In this document: positions 44,722 to 52,088 of the stretch, piece after piece
How positions within the stretch are numbered: the first letter of the stretch is position 1
Layout: every line of letters starts with the position of its first letter
NCBI GenBank assembly: GCA_005772895.1
Contig: SXIH01000014.1
Coordinates: 1-52,088, forward strand
DNA: 52,088 nt
Origin: Bacteroidota bacterium
GTDB lineage: Bacteria > Bacteroidota > Bacteroidia > 2-12-FULL-35-15
Direction of reading: 5' to 3'
Position numbers and translations under genes: made by a program
The notes under the pieces: model-generated
Database searches by the model: none
What the model was told of the DNA's origin: nothing
The model's input: the letters and a program-made list of their open reading frames with translations, nothing else

Positions 44722-44757
44722 AAAGCCCTTCGTAATTTACGAAGGGCTTTTTTGTTG
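44722..44757 (+). terminator. terminator after the nidogen-like gene (duplicate copy 2)
   Basis: AAAGCCCTTCGTAA/TTACGAAGGGCTTT gives a perfect 14-bp stem followed by TTTTTTGTTG, matching copy 1 in 35 of 36 positions. Confidence 0.9.
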
Positions 44758-44761
44758 GTGT

Positions 44762-44940
44762 TGTTTCGTCCCTATGGGACTCGAAAAGGGTACGATGGGC
44801 GTTGTACCAATATTATGTCCCTACGGGACAACTATAAAAAACAATAAACGATTTTGTTACTAGCATTGAATGTCCCGTAGGGACATAATGTTGGTGGAGA
44901 AAGATTAAATGGAGAAAGAAAGTCCCGTAGGGACGAAACA
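44762..44940. repeat. nested palindromic repeat element (GTCCC...GGGAC units)
   Basis: Four palindromic GTCCC-TA-c/t-GGGAC-like units are arranged symmetrically. The outer arms 44762-44780 and 44922-44940 are inverted repeats with one mismatch over 19 bp. The inner arms 44806-44830 and 44871-44895 are inverted repeats with one mismatch over 25 bp. The outer edges carry GTTTCG/CGAAAC. No coding potential was seen. It fills most of the 363-bp gap between the nidogen-like gene and the glutamate-synthase-like gene; the remaining 44941-45067 shows only AT-rich sequence with a TATATTTA box near 45036. Confidence 0.8.
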
Positions 44941-45067
44941 TTTTATCACACAATTTATTTCAGTTCAACAAAGCTAGAATTATGCTTTTTTAAAAGGCAT
45001 TCTTCAAGCATTTTCATAAATAAAATATTTTGCTATATTTACTAATAGCAATTCTAAAAACATTCCC

Positions 45068-46669
45068 ATGAGATCAAAATTTATTTTATTTTCAATTGCC
45101 ATCTGTTTAGCAATAGGAACAGTAGGATTTTTTTATCATAAAGTACTATGGGCTTTTGTTGTTGTTGGTCCAATAGTGCTTTTGGGTTTAAAGGATGTGT
45201 TACAAACCAAACACAGTTTAATCCATAATTTTCCATTGGTTGGAAGAATGAGATGGTGGGCAGAATGGATGCGTCCGAAAGTGTATCAATATTTTATTGA
45301 GTCGGATACTGATGGAGCTCCATATAATCGGTTGAGCAGAAATGTAATTTATCAGCGTTCAAAAAAAGCAACCGACTCCACACCTTTTGGAACTCAGTTA
45401 AATGTTTACGAAACAGGTTACGAATGGCTCAACCATTCTATTTCACCCTTGCCTTTAGAAAAAGGTGAACACAATCCAAGAGTACTTGTTGGCGGCCCCG
45501 ATTGCAAGCAACCTTATTCAGCAAGTATTTTCAATGTATCAGCAATGAGTTTTGGTTCTTTGAGTCAAAACGCAATTATGGCATTAAATGGTGGAGCAAA
45601 ACTGGGTGGCTTTGCACATAATTCGGGAGAAGGTGGAATGAGTCCCTACCACTTAGCTCCGGGTGGTGATATTATCTGGCAAATTGGAACAGGTTATTTT
45701 GGTTGCAGAAACAGCGATGGAACATTTAATCCTTCGGCTTTTGCTGAACGTGCTGTTTTGCCAAATGTAAAAATGATAGAAATAAAATTATCGCAAGGAG
45801 CAAAACCCGGCCATGGAGGAATTTTGCCTGCTGCAAAAGTGACGGAAGAAATTGCAAAAATCCGTTTGGTGGAAAAAGGGAAAGACGTTTTGTCTCCTTC
45901 TTATCACAAAGCATTTTCTACACCATTGGAATTATTAGCATTTATAAAACAATTGAGAGAATTGAGCGGAGGAAAACCTATCGGATTTAAATTGTGTATC
46001 GGACAAAAAAGTCAGTTCATTGCCATTTGCAAAGCGATGATTAAAACGGGAATTATGCCTGATTTTATTACAGTTGATGGAGGAGAAGGTGGAACAGGAG
46101 CAGCGCCATTAGAATTCAGTAATTCTGTTGGTATGCCATTGCGCGAAGGTTTGGCTTTTGTTTATGATGCATTGAATGGATTTGGATTAAAAAAACATAT
46201 TAAAATAATTGCATCCGGAAAAGTACATACAGGTTTTGATTTGGTAAAAAACTTTTCACTGGGTGCAGATATGTGTAATGGTGCGCGTGCGATGTTGTTG
46301 GCAATAGGTTGCATTCAGGCATTAGAGTGTAATACAAATAAATGTCCGACCGGGGTTGCAACACAAAATCCGAATTTATACAAAGGATTGAATGTAGATC
46401 ATAAAAAAGTAAGGGTAGCAAATTATCATCACGAAACGGTGAAAGCAGCTGTTGAATTAATGTCGGCAGCAGGAATTGAGCATCCTGATAATTTACATCG
46501 TTCACATATTTATAGAAGAGTGAGCGCGAATCAAATTCAAACTTATGCAGAAATGTATCCTTATTTATTAAAAGGTTCTTTGTTGGAAGCTCCTTATCCG
46601 GTTGGATGGGAGTTAGATGTGATGCACAGCAGTGAAGAAACTTTTTCGAATAGTTTGAGATATGCTTAA
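45068..46669 (+). CDS. FMN-binding glutamate synthase family protein
   Basis: This 533-residue protein has one or two N-terminal membrane helices (about 5-45) and a glutamate-synthase-type TIM barrel. Visible are SAMSFGSLSQNAI, SGEGGMSPYHLAPGGDI, LSQGAKPGHGGILPAAKVTEEIA and TVDGGEGGTGAAPLEF (FMN site). A 3Fe-4S-type cysteine spacing occurs at about 414-428 (CIQALECNTNKCPTG). The amidotransferase domain of GltB is absent, so ammonia is not generated internally and the real substrate is uncertain. It is a single gene followed by a terminator. Confidence 0.9.
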   Translation: MRSKFILFSIAICLAIGTVGFFYHKVLWAFVVVGPIVLLGLKDVLQTKHSLIHNFPLVGRMRWWAEWMRPKVYQYFIESDTDGAPYNRLSRNVIYQRSKKATDSTPFGTQLNVYETGYEWLNHSISPLPLEKGEHNPRVLVGGPDCKQPYSASIFNVSAMSFGSLSQNAIMALNGGAKLGGFAHNSGEGGMSPYHLAPGGDIIWQIGTGYFGCRNSDGTFNPSAFAERAVLPNVKMIEIKLSQGAKPGHGGILPAAKVTEEIAKIRLVEKGKDVLSPSYHKAFSTPLELLAFIKQLRELSGGKPIGFKLCIGQKSQFIAICKAMIKTGIMPDFITVDGGEGGTGAAPLEFSNSVGMPLREGLAFVYDALNGFGLKKHIKIIASGKVHTGFDLVKNFSLGADMCNGARAMLLAIGCIQALECNTNKCPTGVATQNPNLYKGLNVDHKKVRVANYHHETVKAAVELMSAAGIEHPDNLHRSHIYRRVSANQIQTYAEMYPYLLKGSLLEAPYPVGWELDVMHSSEETFSNSLRYA

Positions 46670-46673
46670 AAAT

Positions 46674-46726
46674 AAAAAAACCTTTTTGTCATTTCGAGCG
46701 AAGTCGAGAAACAAAAAGGTTTTTTT
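46674..46726 (+). terminator. terminator containing an interspersed repeat in its loop
   Basis: AAAAAAACCTTTTTGT (46674-46689) pairs perfectly with ACAAAAAGGTTTTTTT (46711-46726), a 16-bp stem. The enclosed 46690-46710 sequence belongs to the GTCATTTCGAGCGAAGTCGA repeat family and can itself fold as TTTCGA/TCGAGAA. It ends both the preceding plus-strand gene and, by symmetry, the facing minus-strand gene. Confidence 0.85.
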
Positions 46727-46742
46727 GTAAGATAAATTTTAA

Positions 46743-48200
46743 TTAAAATCTTACTCCGAACGATAACATAAAGCTCGAATTTTTATAACTGTTTTCTACA
46801 ATGGTTGAGTTGGGTGTAGAGTATAGATAATTGAACTCATCGTATTTTGTAAGCACATAAGCAAAGTCAATAAAAAAGTGATCTTGTCGGTAACCAATGC
46901 CTGCAGTATAACTTGAACGATTAGCATTTTTGTTTTCGTTGTTTTTAAACGGACTTCCATACAAAGCATAACCTAAACGAATTGCAATCGGATCAAAACG
47001 AACTTCTGCTCCTGCCCGAAGATTTCCTGTACTTTTATATTTTGAACGAATAAGTGTATTTACATCGCTAAAAACATTTGGTTCATTTTGCACAGGATGT
47101 AATTGTGCGTAGGAATAATCTACGTATTCGTATTCAACATTTAAGATTCCTATTTTATTAAAAACAAAACCTGCACTTCCGATTGCTCTGAATGGAGTTG
47201 TAACTCTGTAGTTAAATTCTCCTTCTGGCGAAACAGTATCGTATTTAATGCCATTTTCTAAATCGGATTCCATGAAGCTGTTGTATTTATCATTCAGGCT
47301 GATTGTTGTTGGTGTATGAATTGCTAGTCCAACTCTAAACCAATCTGTTGGTTTTACAATTGCTCCGAGTTTTAAATTCACACCATTCCCACTTGTTGCT
47401 AAAGTTTGTCCGTAAGTAAAAGATTTAAAATCTGCGATGGTATCCATTTCATCTGTTTCTTCGAATGTGGATTCTTCGTTGTATCTCACTCTCACAATTC
47501 CAAAAGTTCCGCCTAAGTATAATTTACTTTTATAATTTCCGCCAAAACTAATTACTGTTTCACCCATTGAGCCGGTAGTTTCAACCAGTTTTTTTTGTTT
47601 AGTTCCGTAATCGGGAACAACATGGTTATATTGATATGTACCACTTGTATCAGGGTTAATAAGATATGTTTGCCATGCAAGATCAGTAGAAAATAAATCG
47701 AAACTATTTGGATCATTTCCATTTGCATCTTGCACAAAAGCATCTAATAAGGAGCTGGATTTATTATCTGCTTGTATATCCATTCTGTTATGAAAATTAT
47801 TTGTTCGGTTATAGCCAAAACCAAAATTTATATTTTCCCAACCGGAAGTATTTTTTTCATTCATCAAATTTACACTTGCAACCAATCCAATATTCCCAAG
47901 ATTAAAATTTAGTTTACTATCGCTTGATGTGTTGCCTTTGTAAACGGAAGAAGTAGTTTGTGAAAAGATAGCAGGAGAAATAGAAAGTTCTGTTTTTCTA
48001 AAAATGGCAATTCCCGCAGGATTAAAACTAAGTGTTGAAATATCGCCACCCAAAGCGCCCATTGAACCTGCCATTGAAGCAAATCGTGCAGTTCCTCCAA
48101 ATGTAATTTGTGAGTAACGCATAGCATCGATATCGTTTTGTGCAACAGAAGTAAATCCGCTTAATAATCCGATTCCTATTATTAAAAATTGTTTTTTCAT
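46743..48200 (-). CDS. OmpP1/FadL-family outer-membrane transport protein
   Basis: This 485-residue beta-barrel has a signal peptide (MKKQFLIIGIGLLSGFTSVAQ) and the N-terminal plug signature of the OmpP1/FadL/TodX family (SMAGSMGALGGDISTLSFNPAGIAIF). Repeated strand pairs follow, ending FMLSFGVRF with the terminal aromatic typical of barrels. It likely moves hydrophobic small molecules across the outer membrane. It is downstream of the Tyr/Gly-rich lipoprotein gene, from which it is separated by an 81-bp gap containing a long perfect hairpin. Confidence 0.88.
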   Translation of the reverse strand: MKKQFLIIGIGLLSGFTSVAQNDIDAMRYSQITFGGTARFASMAGSMGALGGDISTLSFNPAGIAIFRKTELSISPAIFSQTTSSVYKGNTSSDSKLNFNLGNIGLVASVNLMNEKNTSGWENINFGFGYNRTNNFHNRMDIQADNKSSSLLDAFVQDANGNDPNSFDLFSTDLAWQTYLINPDTSGTYQYNHVVPDYGTKQKKLVETTGSMGETVISFGGNYKSKLYLGGTFGIVRVRYNEESTFEETDEMDTIADFKSFTYGQTLATSGNGVNLKLGAIVKPTDWFRVGLAIHTPTTISLNDKYNSFMESDLENGIKYDTVSPEGEFNYRVTTPFRAIGSAGFVFNKIGILNVEYEYVDYSYAQLHPVQNEPNVFSDVNTLIRSKYKSTGNLRAGAEVRFDPIAIRLGYALYGSPFKNNENKNANRSSYTAGIGYRQDHFFIDFAYVLTKYDEFNYLYSTPNSTIVENSYKNSSFMLSFGVRF

Positions 48201-48219
48201 TTTAATATTTTTTCATTTC

Positions 48220-48273
48220 GAATCGTGTTTTTAATTTTCACATAAGCTTATGCAAAAATTAAAAACACGATTC
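48220..48273. repeat. long perfect inverted repeat between the lipoprotein and OmpP1 genes
   Basis: A 19-bp perfect stem (48220-48238 with 48255-48273; GAATCGTGTTTTTAATTTT and its complement) encloses the palindrome CATAAGCTTATG (48241-48252). It sits 8 bp past the lipoprotein gene's stop on the minus strand and 20 bp ahead of the OmpP1 start. The U-tract is missing, so a terminator role is only possible. Confidence 0.8.
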
Positions 48274-48281
48274 AGAATAAT

Positions 48282-49601
48282 TTATCTTCTGGGAGGTTTT
48301 GATCCAGATGGTTTACTCTGAGAGTTATCTCTTCCACTTGGAGCTGATGAAGAATTACTTTTCGGTTGTTCAACTTTTGGAGCTTCTTCACGAGGTTTCT
48401 CGTATTTAGGTTGCTCATATTTAGGTTGCTCAACAGGTTTATTTCTTTCAAAGTTTACCGGCTTTTCTTTGTATGAAGGTTTTTCTTCATAAGCAGGTTT
48501 ATCATTATAACTTGGCTTATCATTGTAAACCGGTTTGTCATTGTAAGTTTCCTTATAAGTTGGATTTCCTTTGTAAGCAGGATTGTCGGTATAAGTAGGC
48601 TTAGTAGTGTTATCAGGTTTGTAAGCAGGGTTTACCGGACCAACAGGTTTAGTGCTGTTTCCAATGTTTATGCTGGTTGGTTTATAAGCATCGTTTGCAG
48701 TTGAGTTTGTATAAACAGGTTTGATTCTACCATAATCATCTCTGGTCCACTCAGCAGGATTTGTTTTTGCTTCTGTTTCCAATTCTTCTACCATTCGTGA
48801 AGCAAGTGTAGGTTGTGCTGTTTCTCTGCCATTTGAGCCAGTTGTTCCTCTTGGTCCATAATAATAGCTATTGTTGTCATAGCTATTAAAGTAGTTGTTG
48901 TTATACATTCCTGCATAATAGCCATCCCAATATCCGTTGTTGTATCCATAACCATATGGGTCGTATCCATAGCCGTATCCATAACCATAAGGATTGTAGC
49001 CATATCCATACGGGTCATAACCGTATCCGTATGGGTTATACCAAGGGTCGTATCCCCAGCCTTGGTTTCCGTACCAATAATAGCTTGGGTTATAAGTGTA
49101 GGTGAAATAACTTGGGCCCCAAAAATTGTATCCCATGTACACACTGGTTCCGTAGTTATATGGATTTCCGGTATACCAATAGGAGTTTGTATAATAATTA
49201 TCATAATAACCGTAGCTACCACAATTGTTATGGAATCGTCTTAAGCGAACTGCATACGCGTCATCATAATAATCATCATAATCAAATTCGGAGTTGTCGT
49301 AATAGTTGTTGGTAGTATTGTTGATGGTAGTTTTTCCATCAGACGGAGTATAATAATCATCTGAAGTTGTGGTGCTTTGTTTAGCATTTTGAGCTGCTAA
49401 AGCTTGTTCTTCAGCTAGTCTTTTGGCTTCTTCCTCGCGTTCTTTAGCTTCTGCTAATAAGCGTTTTTCATTGTCTGCGGCTTTATCTTTCGATGAATAA
49501 TAAATGTCATCGCTGTAAGCCCTTGATTGTGCACCTTCGGGTGATTTACAAGCAGTAAAGGCAAGTAAAACAACTACTAGAATCCTTAAATACGTTTTCA
49601 T
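48282..49601 (-). CDS. Tyr/Gly-rich repeat lipoprotein
   Basis: This 439-residue lipoprotein has a signal and lipobox MKTYLRILVVVLLAFTAC. Then come an Ala/Glu/Lys-rich helical stretch (about 40-75) and TTINNTTNNYY (about 90-100). A low-complexity Tyr/Gly/Asn/Trp region (about 105-255) is built from YGYGYDPYG- and YNPYG-like units. The rest holds a Lys/Pro tail with seven or so YNDKP/YKEKP repeats and a Ser/Pro-rich end. It is probably an exposed, unstructured or adhesive envelope protein. It shares the INNTTNNYY element and design with the protein at 4500-5645. No family is recognised. Confidence 0.75.
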   Translation of the reverse strand: MKTYLRILVVVLLAFTACKSPEGAQSRAYSDDIYYSSKDKAADNEKRLLAEAKEREEEAKRLAEEQALAAQNAKQSTTTSDDYYTPSDGKTTINNTTNNYYDNSEFDYDDYYDDAYAVRLRRFHNNCGSYGYYDNYYTNSYWYTGNPYNYGTSVYMGYNFWGPSYFTYTYNPSYYWYGNQGWGYDPWYNPYGYGYDPYGYGYNPYGYGYGYGYDPYGYGYNNGYWDGYYAGMYNNNYFNSYDNNSYYYGPRGTTGSNGRETAQPTLASRMVEELETEAKTNPAEWTRDDYGRIKPVYTNSTANDAYKPTSINIGNSTKPVGPVNPAYKPDNTTKPTYTDNPAYKGNPTYKETYNDKPVYNDKPSYNDKPAYEEKPSYKEKPVNFERNKPVEQPKYEQPKYEKPREEAPKVEQPKSNSSSAPSGRDNSQSKPSGSKPPRR

Positions 49602-49730
49602 TTTTTACTATTTATAATGAAGGGGATGATTTTTAAAGCTTTTTAAAATCGACAAAAGGTTTAATTTTCTATTTTTACAGTCCTTAAAGTCTGATATAAA
49701 ATTACAAATACTATACCACAAAAAAAAATT

Positions 49731-51203
49731 ATGAGCAAGGAGTTATCAACGAGAGAAGGAAATTATTCGGAATGGTACAATGAGTTGGTTGTAAAAGCCG
49801 ATTTAGCGGAGCATTCAGCAGTTAAAGGTTGCATGGTTATTAAACCTTACGGATATGCTATCTGGGAAAAAATGCAGCAGGCATTGGATAAAATGTTTAA
49901 AGATACAGATCACGTAAACGCTTATTTTCCGCTGTTTATACCGAAATCATTTTTTAGTAAAGAAGCCAGCCATGTTGAAGGTTTTGCAAAAGAGTGTGCG
50001 GTAGTAACGCATTATCGTTTAAAAACGGCTCCTGATGGAAGTGTTGTGGTAGATGAAACTGCTAAGCTGGATGAAGAATTAATTGTTCGTCCGACTTCCG
50101 AAACTATTATTTGGAATACGTACAGAGGTTGGATTCAATCGTATAGAGATTTACCGATATTGGTGAATCAATGGGCGAATGTGGTACGTTGGGAAATGCG
50201 TACCCGTTTGTTTTTAAGAACTACGGAATTTTTGTGGCAAGAAGGGCATACAGCACATGCAACGTCAGAAGAAGCAGTAATTGAAACAGAAAAAATGCTT
50301 CATGTATACGCTGATTTTGCTGAAAATTGGATGGCCATGCCGGTAATAAAAGGTATAAAAACAGCCAACGAGCGTTTTTCCGGAGCGATAGAAACTTATT
50401 GTATTGAGGCAATGATGCAAGATGGAAAAGCTTTGCAGGCGGGGACTTCACACTTTTTGGGGCAAAATTTCGCAAAAGCATTTGATGTAAAATTCGCAAA
50501 TAAGGAAGGGAAACAGGATTTTGTATGGGCAACATCCTGGGGAGTTTCCACGCGATTGATGGGAGCTTTGATTATGTCGCATTCGGATGACAAAGGTTTG
50601 GTTTTACCTCCAAAATTAGCTCCTTTTCAAGTGGTGATAGTGCCTATTTATAAGAGTGAAGAGCAGTTGGCACAAATCAATGAAGTGGTAGCTAAGATGA
50701 AAAAAGCCATGGAAGCGAAAGGAATAAGTGTGAAATACGATAACAGAGATTCTCAGCGTCCGGGTTGGAAATTTGCGGAATACGAATTAAAAGGAGTTCC
50801 TGTGCGTATTGCGATAGGCGGAAGAGATTTGGAAAACGGAACAGTTGAGGTGGCTAGAAGAGATACCATGGAAAAAGAAACACTTCAGCAAGCTGATTTA
50901 GAGAATAAAATTGAGCATTTGCTACAACAAATTCAGGATAATTTGTATCAGAAAGCAAAAGCGATGACTGAAGCAAAAACCTATTCTGCTGATAATTATG
51001 ATGAATTTAAGCGTATCTTAGATGCTAATCCGGGTTTTGTTATGGCACATTGGGATGGGACAGCAGAAACAGAGCAAAAGATTAAAGAAGAAACAAAAGC
51101 TACTATTCGTTGTATTCCTTTGAATAATAAAAAGGAAGAAGGAAAGTGTATTTATAGTGGAAAGCCCTCAAATCAACGAGTGGTTTTTGCGCGTGCATAT
51201 TAA
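49731..51203 (+). CDS. proS: prolyl-tRNA synthetase (archaeal/eukaryotic type)
   Basis: ProRS of the shorter, archaeal-style form has 490 residues without the bacterial INS editing insertion. The N-terminus includes [31 protein letters not shown]. Class II motifs are [18 protein letters not shown] and [29 protein letters not shown]-terminal zinc-like Cys segment (IRCIPLN ... GKCIYSGKP) precedes the terminal tyrosine of ARAY that is a hallmark of this type. It is single-copy here. A REP-like palindrome follows at 51211-51233. Confidence 0.97.
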   Translation: MSKELSTREGNYSEWYNELVVKADLAEHSAVKGCMVIKPYGYAIWEKMQQALDKMFKDTDHVNAYFPLFIPKSFFSKEASHVEGFAKECAVVTHYRLKTAPDGSVVVDETAKLDEELIVRPTSETIIWNTYRGWIQSYRDLPILVNQWANVVRWEMRTRLFLRTTEFLWQEGHTAHATSEEAVIETEKMLHVYADFAENWMAMPVIKGIKTANERFSGAIETYCIEAMMQDGKALQAGTSHFLGQNFAKAFDVKFANKEGKQDFVWATSWGVSTRLMGALIMSHSDDKGLVLPPKLAPFQVVIVPIYKSEEQLAQINEVVAKMKKAMEAKGISVKYDNRDSQRPGWKFAEYELKGVPVRIAIGGRDLENGTVEVARRDTMEKETLQQADLENKIEHLLQQIQDNLYQKAKAMTEAKTYSADNYDEFKRILDANPGFVMAHWDGTAETEQKIKEETKATIRCIPLNNKKEEGKCIYSGKPSNQRVVFARAY

Positions 51204-51210
51204 ATCTACG

Positions 51211-51233
51211 AACCTGCCTGCGGTAGGCAGGTT
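51211..51233. repeat. AACCTGCCT palindrome after proS
   Basis: AACCTGCCT (51211-51219) pairs with AGGCAGGTT (51225-51233) around a 5-nt loop. It is related to the palindrome inside mqnD at 10433-10453. Confidence 0.75.
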
Positions 51234-51266
51234 ACGAATTTTCACTAATTACGAAATTATTGAAAA

Positions 51267-51959
51267 ATGGAAAAGGAAACGCCCAGAGAGTTGATTTTAA
51301 AAACTCTTAAAGAAAAATCAAGCATGAAGCAAGATGTGTATTCAAATACACTGGAAGCTTTTTTGATTTTAAAAAAAACGGCTAAGGAAGTAACTCAAGA
51401 GCTTTCCAAGGCTGTGCGTGCTATTGATAAAAGGGTAGTGATTGAGTACCGCGAAAAAGGGGAGTTTGAATTTGAATTAAGAGTGGCGGGTGATTTATTG
51501 ATTTTTGCTATGCATACAAATATTTTCGAGTTTGATAAAAATCATCAGATTTGGAAAAGTTCCTATATTAAAGACGATCATTATCGTACATTTTGTGGAA
51601 TGATTAATATCTATAATTTTTTGAATGACTCCTTTAGATACAACAGAGTCAATGACTTAGGCTATGTGATAGGGCGAATTTTCATTAATAAAGAAAACCA
51701 CTATTTTGTTGAAGGGAAACGCCAATTGGGCTTTTTATATAATGATTTTGTTCATTCTGTTATTGATGAAAATGCCATTAAAGCGGTACTCGAATCTACC
51801 ATTTTATATTGTCTTAACTTCGACCTATATACCCCGCCATTCGATGCAATCAAGGAAATTAGTGTCCAGGATATGCAATCTGTGAGTGATAGCATGCAGG
51901 TAAAAACGGGAAAACGCTTAGGCTTTCGTTTTCAGGCAGATAATGACTCAATCGATTGA
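51267..51959 (+). CDS. conserved hypothetical protein
   Basis: This 230-residue cytoplasmic protein has an acidic helical N-terminus (ETPRELILKTLKEKSSMKQDVYSNTLEAF) and a strand-rich centre (EYREKGEFEFELRVAGDLLIFAMHTNIFEFD, GYVIGRIFINKENHYFVEGKRQLG). A helical end follows (AIKAVLESTILYCLNFDLY). It has no signal peptide or membrane segment. I do not recognise a family; the clear reading frame and codon use say it is real. It lies between proS and a tRNA-Glu gene with its own promoter. Confidence 0.75.
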   Translation: MEKETPRELILKTLKEKSSMKQDVYSNTLEAFLILKKTAKEVTQELSKAVRAIDKRVVIEYREKGEFEFELRVAGDLLIFAMHTNIFEFDKNHQIWKSSYIKDDHYRTFCGMINIYNFLNDSFRYNRVNDLGYVIGRIFINKENHYFVEGKRQLGFLYNDFVHSVIDENAIKAVLESTILYCLNFDLYTPPFDAIKEISVQDMQSVSDSMQVKTGKRLGFRFQADNDSID

Positions 51960-51984
51960 TTTTTGCTGAAAGTATGCGAAATAT

Positions 51985-52015
51985 TTTGCAGAAATGGATT
52001 TTTCAGTTACATTTG
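51985..52015 (+). promoter_or_regulatory. promoter for tRNA-Glu
   Basis: TTTG (51985-51988), 19 nt, then TACATTTG (52008-52015) is a full consensus match. The expected start is near 52020, about 25 nt before the mature tRNA 5' end. Confidence 0.7.
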
Positions 52016-52043
52016 CACTCCCAAAATTAAAGGTAAAATTGAG

Positions 52044-52088
52044 GGCCCGTTCGTCTAGGGGTTAGGACATCAGGTTTTCATCCTGGAA
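52044..52088 (+). tRNA. tRNA-Glu (TTC), truncated by the window edge
   Basis: Acceptor strand GGCCCGT (52044-52050) is followed by a D-arm with GTCT-AGGGGTTA-GGAC, then the anticodon arm CAGG-TTTTCAT-CCTG with anticodon TTC. The sequence ends after the anticodon stem, so the variable loop, T-arm and 3' end lie beyond the window. Confidence 0.93.

Noticed and set aside
44762..44940. Four similar GTCCC/GGGAC units considered as a CRISPR array
   Set aside because: Units are palindromic, alternate in orientation and have unequal spacing; no cas gene is present.
45726..46505. Minus-strand frames within the glutamate-synthase-like gene
   Set aside because: They lie opposite a long, well conserved coding frame and have no recognisable protein features.
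48788..49222. 144-residue minus-strand frame inside the Tyr/Gly-rich gene
   Set aside because: Methionine/threonine-rich low complexity produced by the tandem repeats in another frame.

Overview
The window is a stretch of a Gram-negative Bacteroidota chromosome. The evidence is the futalosine-route menaquinone genes (mqnB, mqnD), two proteins with type IX secretion (T9SS) C-terminal sorting domains, a bacilliredoxin YtxJ, several Bacteroidota-type lipoproteins and outer-membrane barrels, LPS genes (hldD, lpxH, lpxK), and promoters of the Bacteroidota form TTTG-19/20 nt-TAnnTTTG. Several of these promoters can be read directly, including one placed ahead of a tRNA-Glu that runs off the right edge. 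The DNA is AT-rich. I cannot name an order or genus from sequence alone.

Layout. 71-4409: a plus-strand run of a small DUF5522 protein, a TPR/SpoIIE-phosphatase sensor and urocanate hydratase. 4500-9340: a His/Trp-rich secreted protein, a beta-barrel protein, fabD, a Bax-inhibitor-1 membrane protein, folE and a QueD/PTPS-family enzyme. 9412-11977: mqnB, mqnD, hldD. 11995-14581: a serine hydrolase, a MerR-type regulator with a TTG start, and an M23 envelope peptidase. 14807-22288: alaS, a second TPR/SpoIIE sensor, a DoxX-like protein, a large hypothetical protein and ung. 22441-26631: two tandem tiny lipoproteins that earlier gene calling is likely to miss, ytxJ, osmC, an exported protein, lipA and gap.

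26783-30388 is the one clearly accessory segment: a HipA-like kinase with its DUF3037 partner (plus strand), facing a TIR-domain protein and a DUF2971 protein (minus strand). It sits between the housekeeping genes gap and lpxH, and is the best candidate here for an undescribed conflict or defence system. Two miniature elements with perfect 21-bp terminal inverted repeats (25387-25607 and 31190-31432) bracket gap, this island and lpxH.

30425-41357 is mostly minus strand: lpxH, an M1 peptidase, a TlpA-like thioredoxin lipoprotein, gatB, a choice-of-anchor B T9SS protein, a Cys/His lipoprotein, a purine nucleoside phosphorylase, and lpxK overlapping it by 44 bp. 41574-52088 holds a Nif3-family protein, a C4 zinc-ribbon protein, a nidogen-like T9SS protein between duplicated terminators, an FMN glutamate-synthase-like enzyme, an OmpP1/FadL protein, a Tyr/Gly-rich lipoprotein, proS, a hypothetical protein and tRNA-Glu.

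A second theme is the number of short palindromic interspersed repeats. They occupy many intergenic regions, sit inside terminators, and in mqnD supply translated protein sequence at two places. No CRISPR array, rRNA, integrase, transposase or replication origin was seen.
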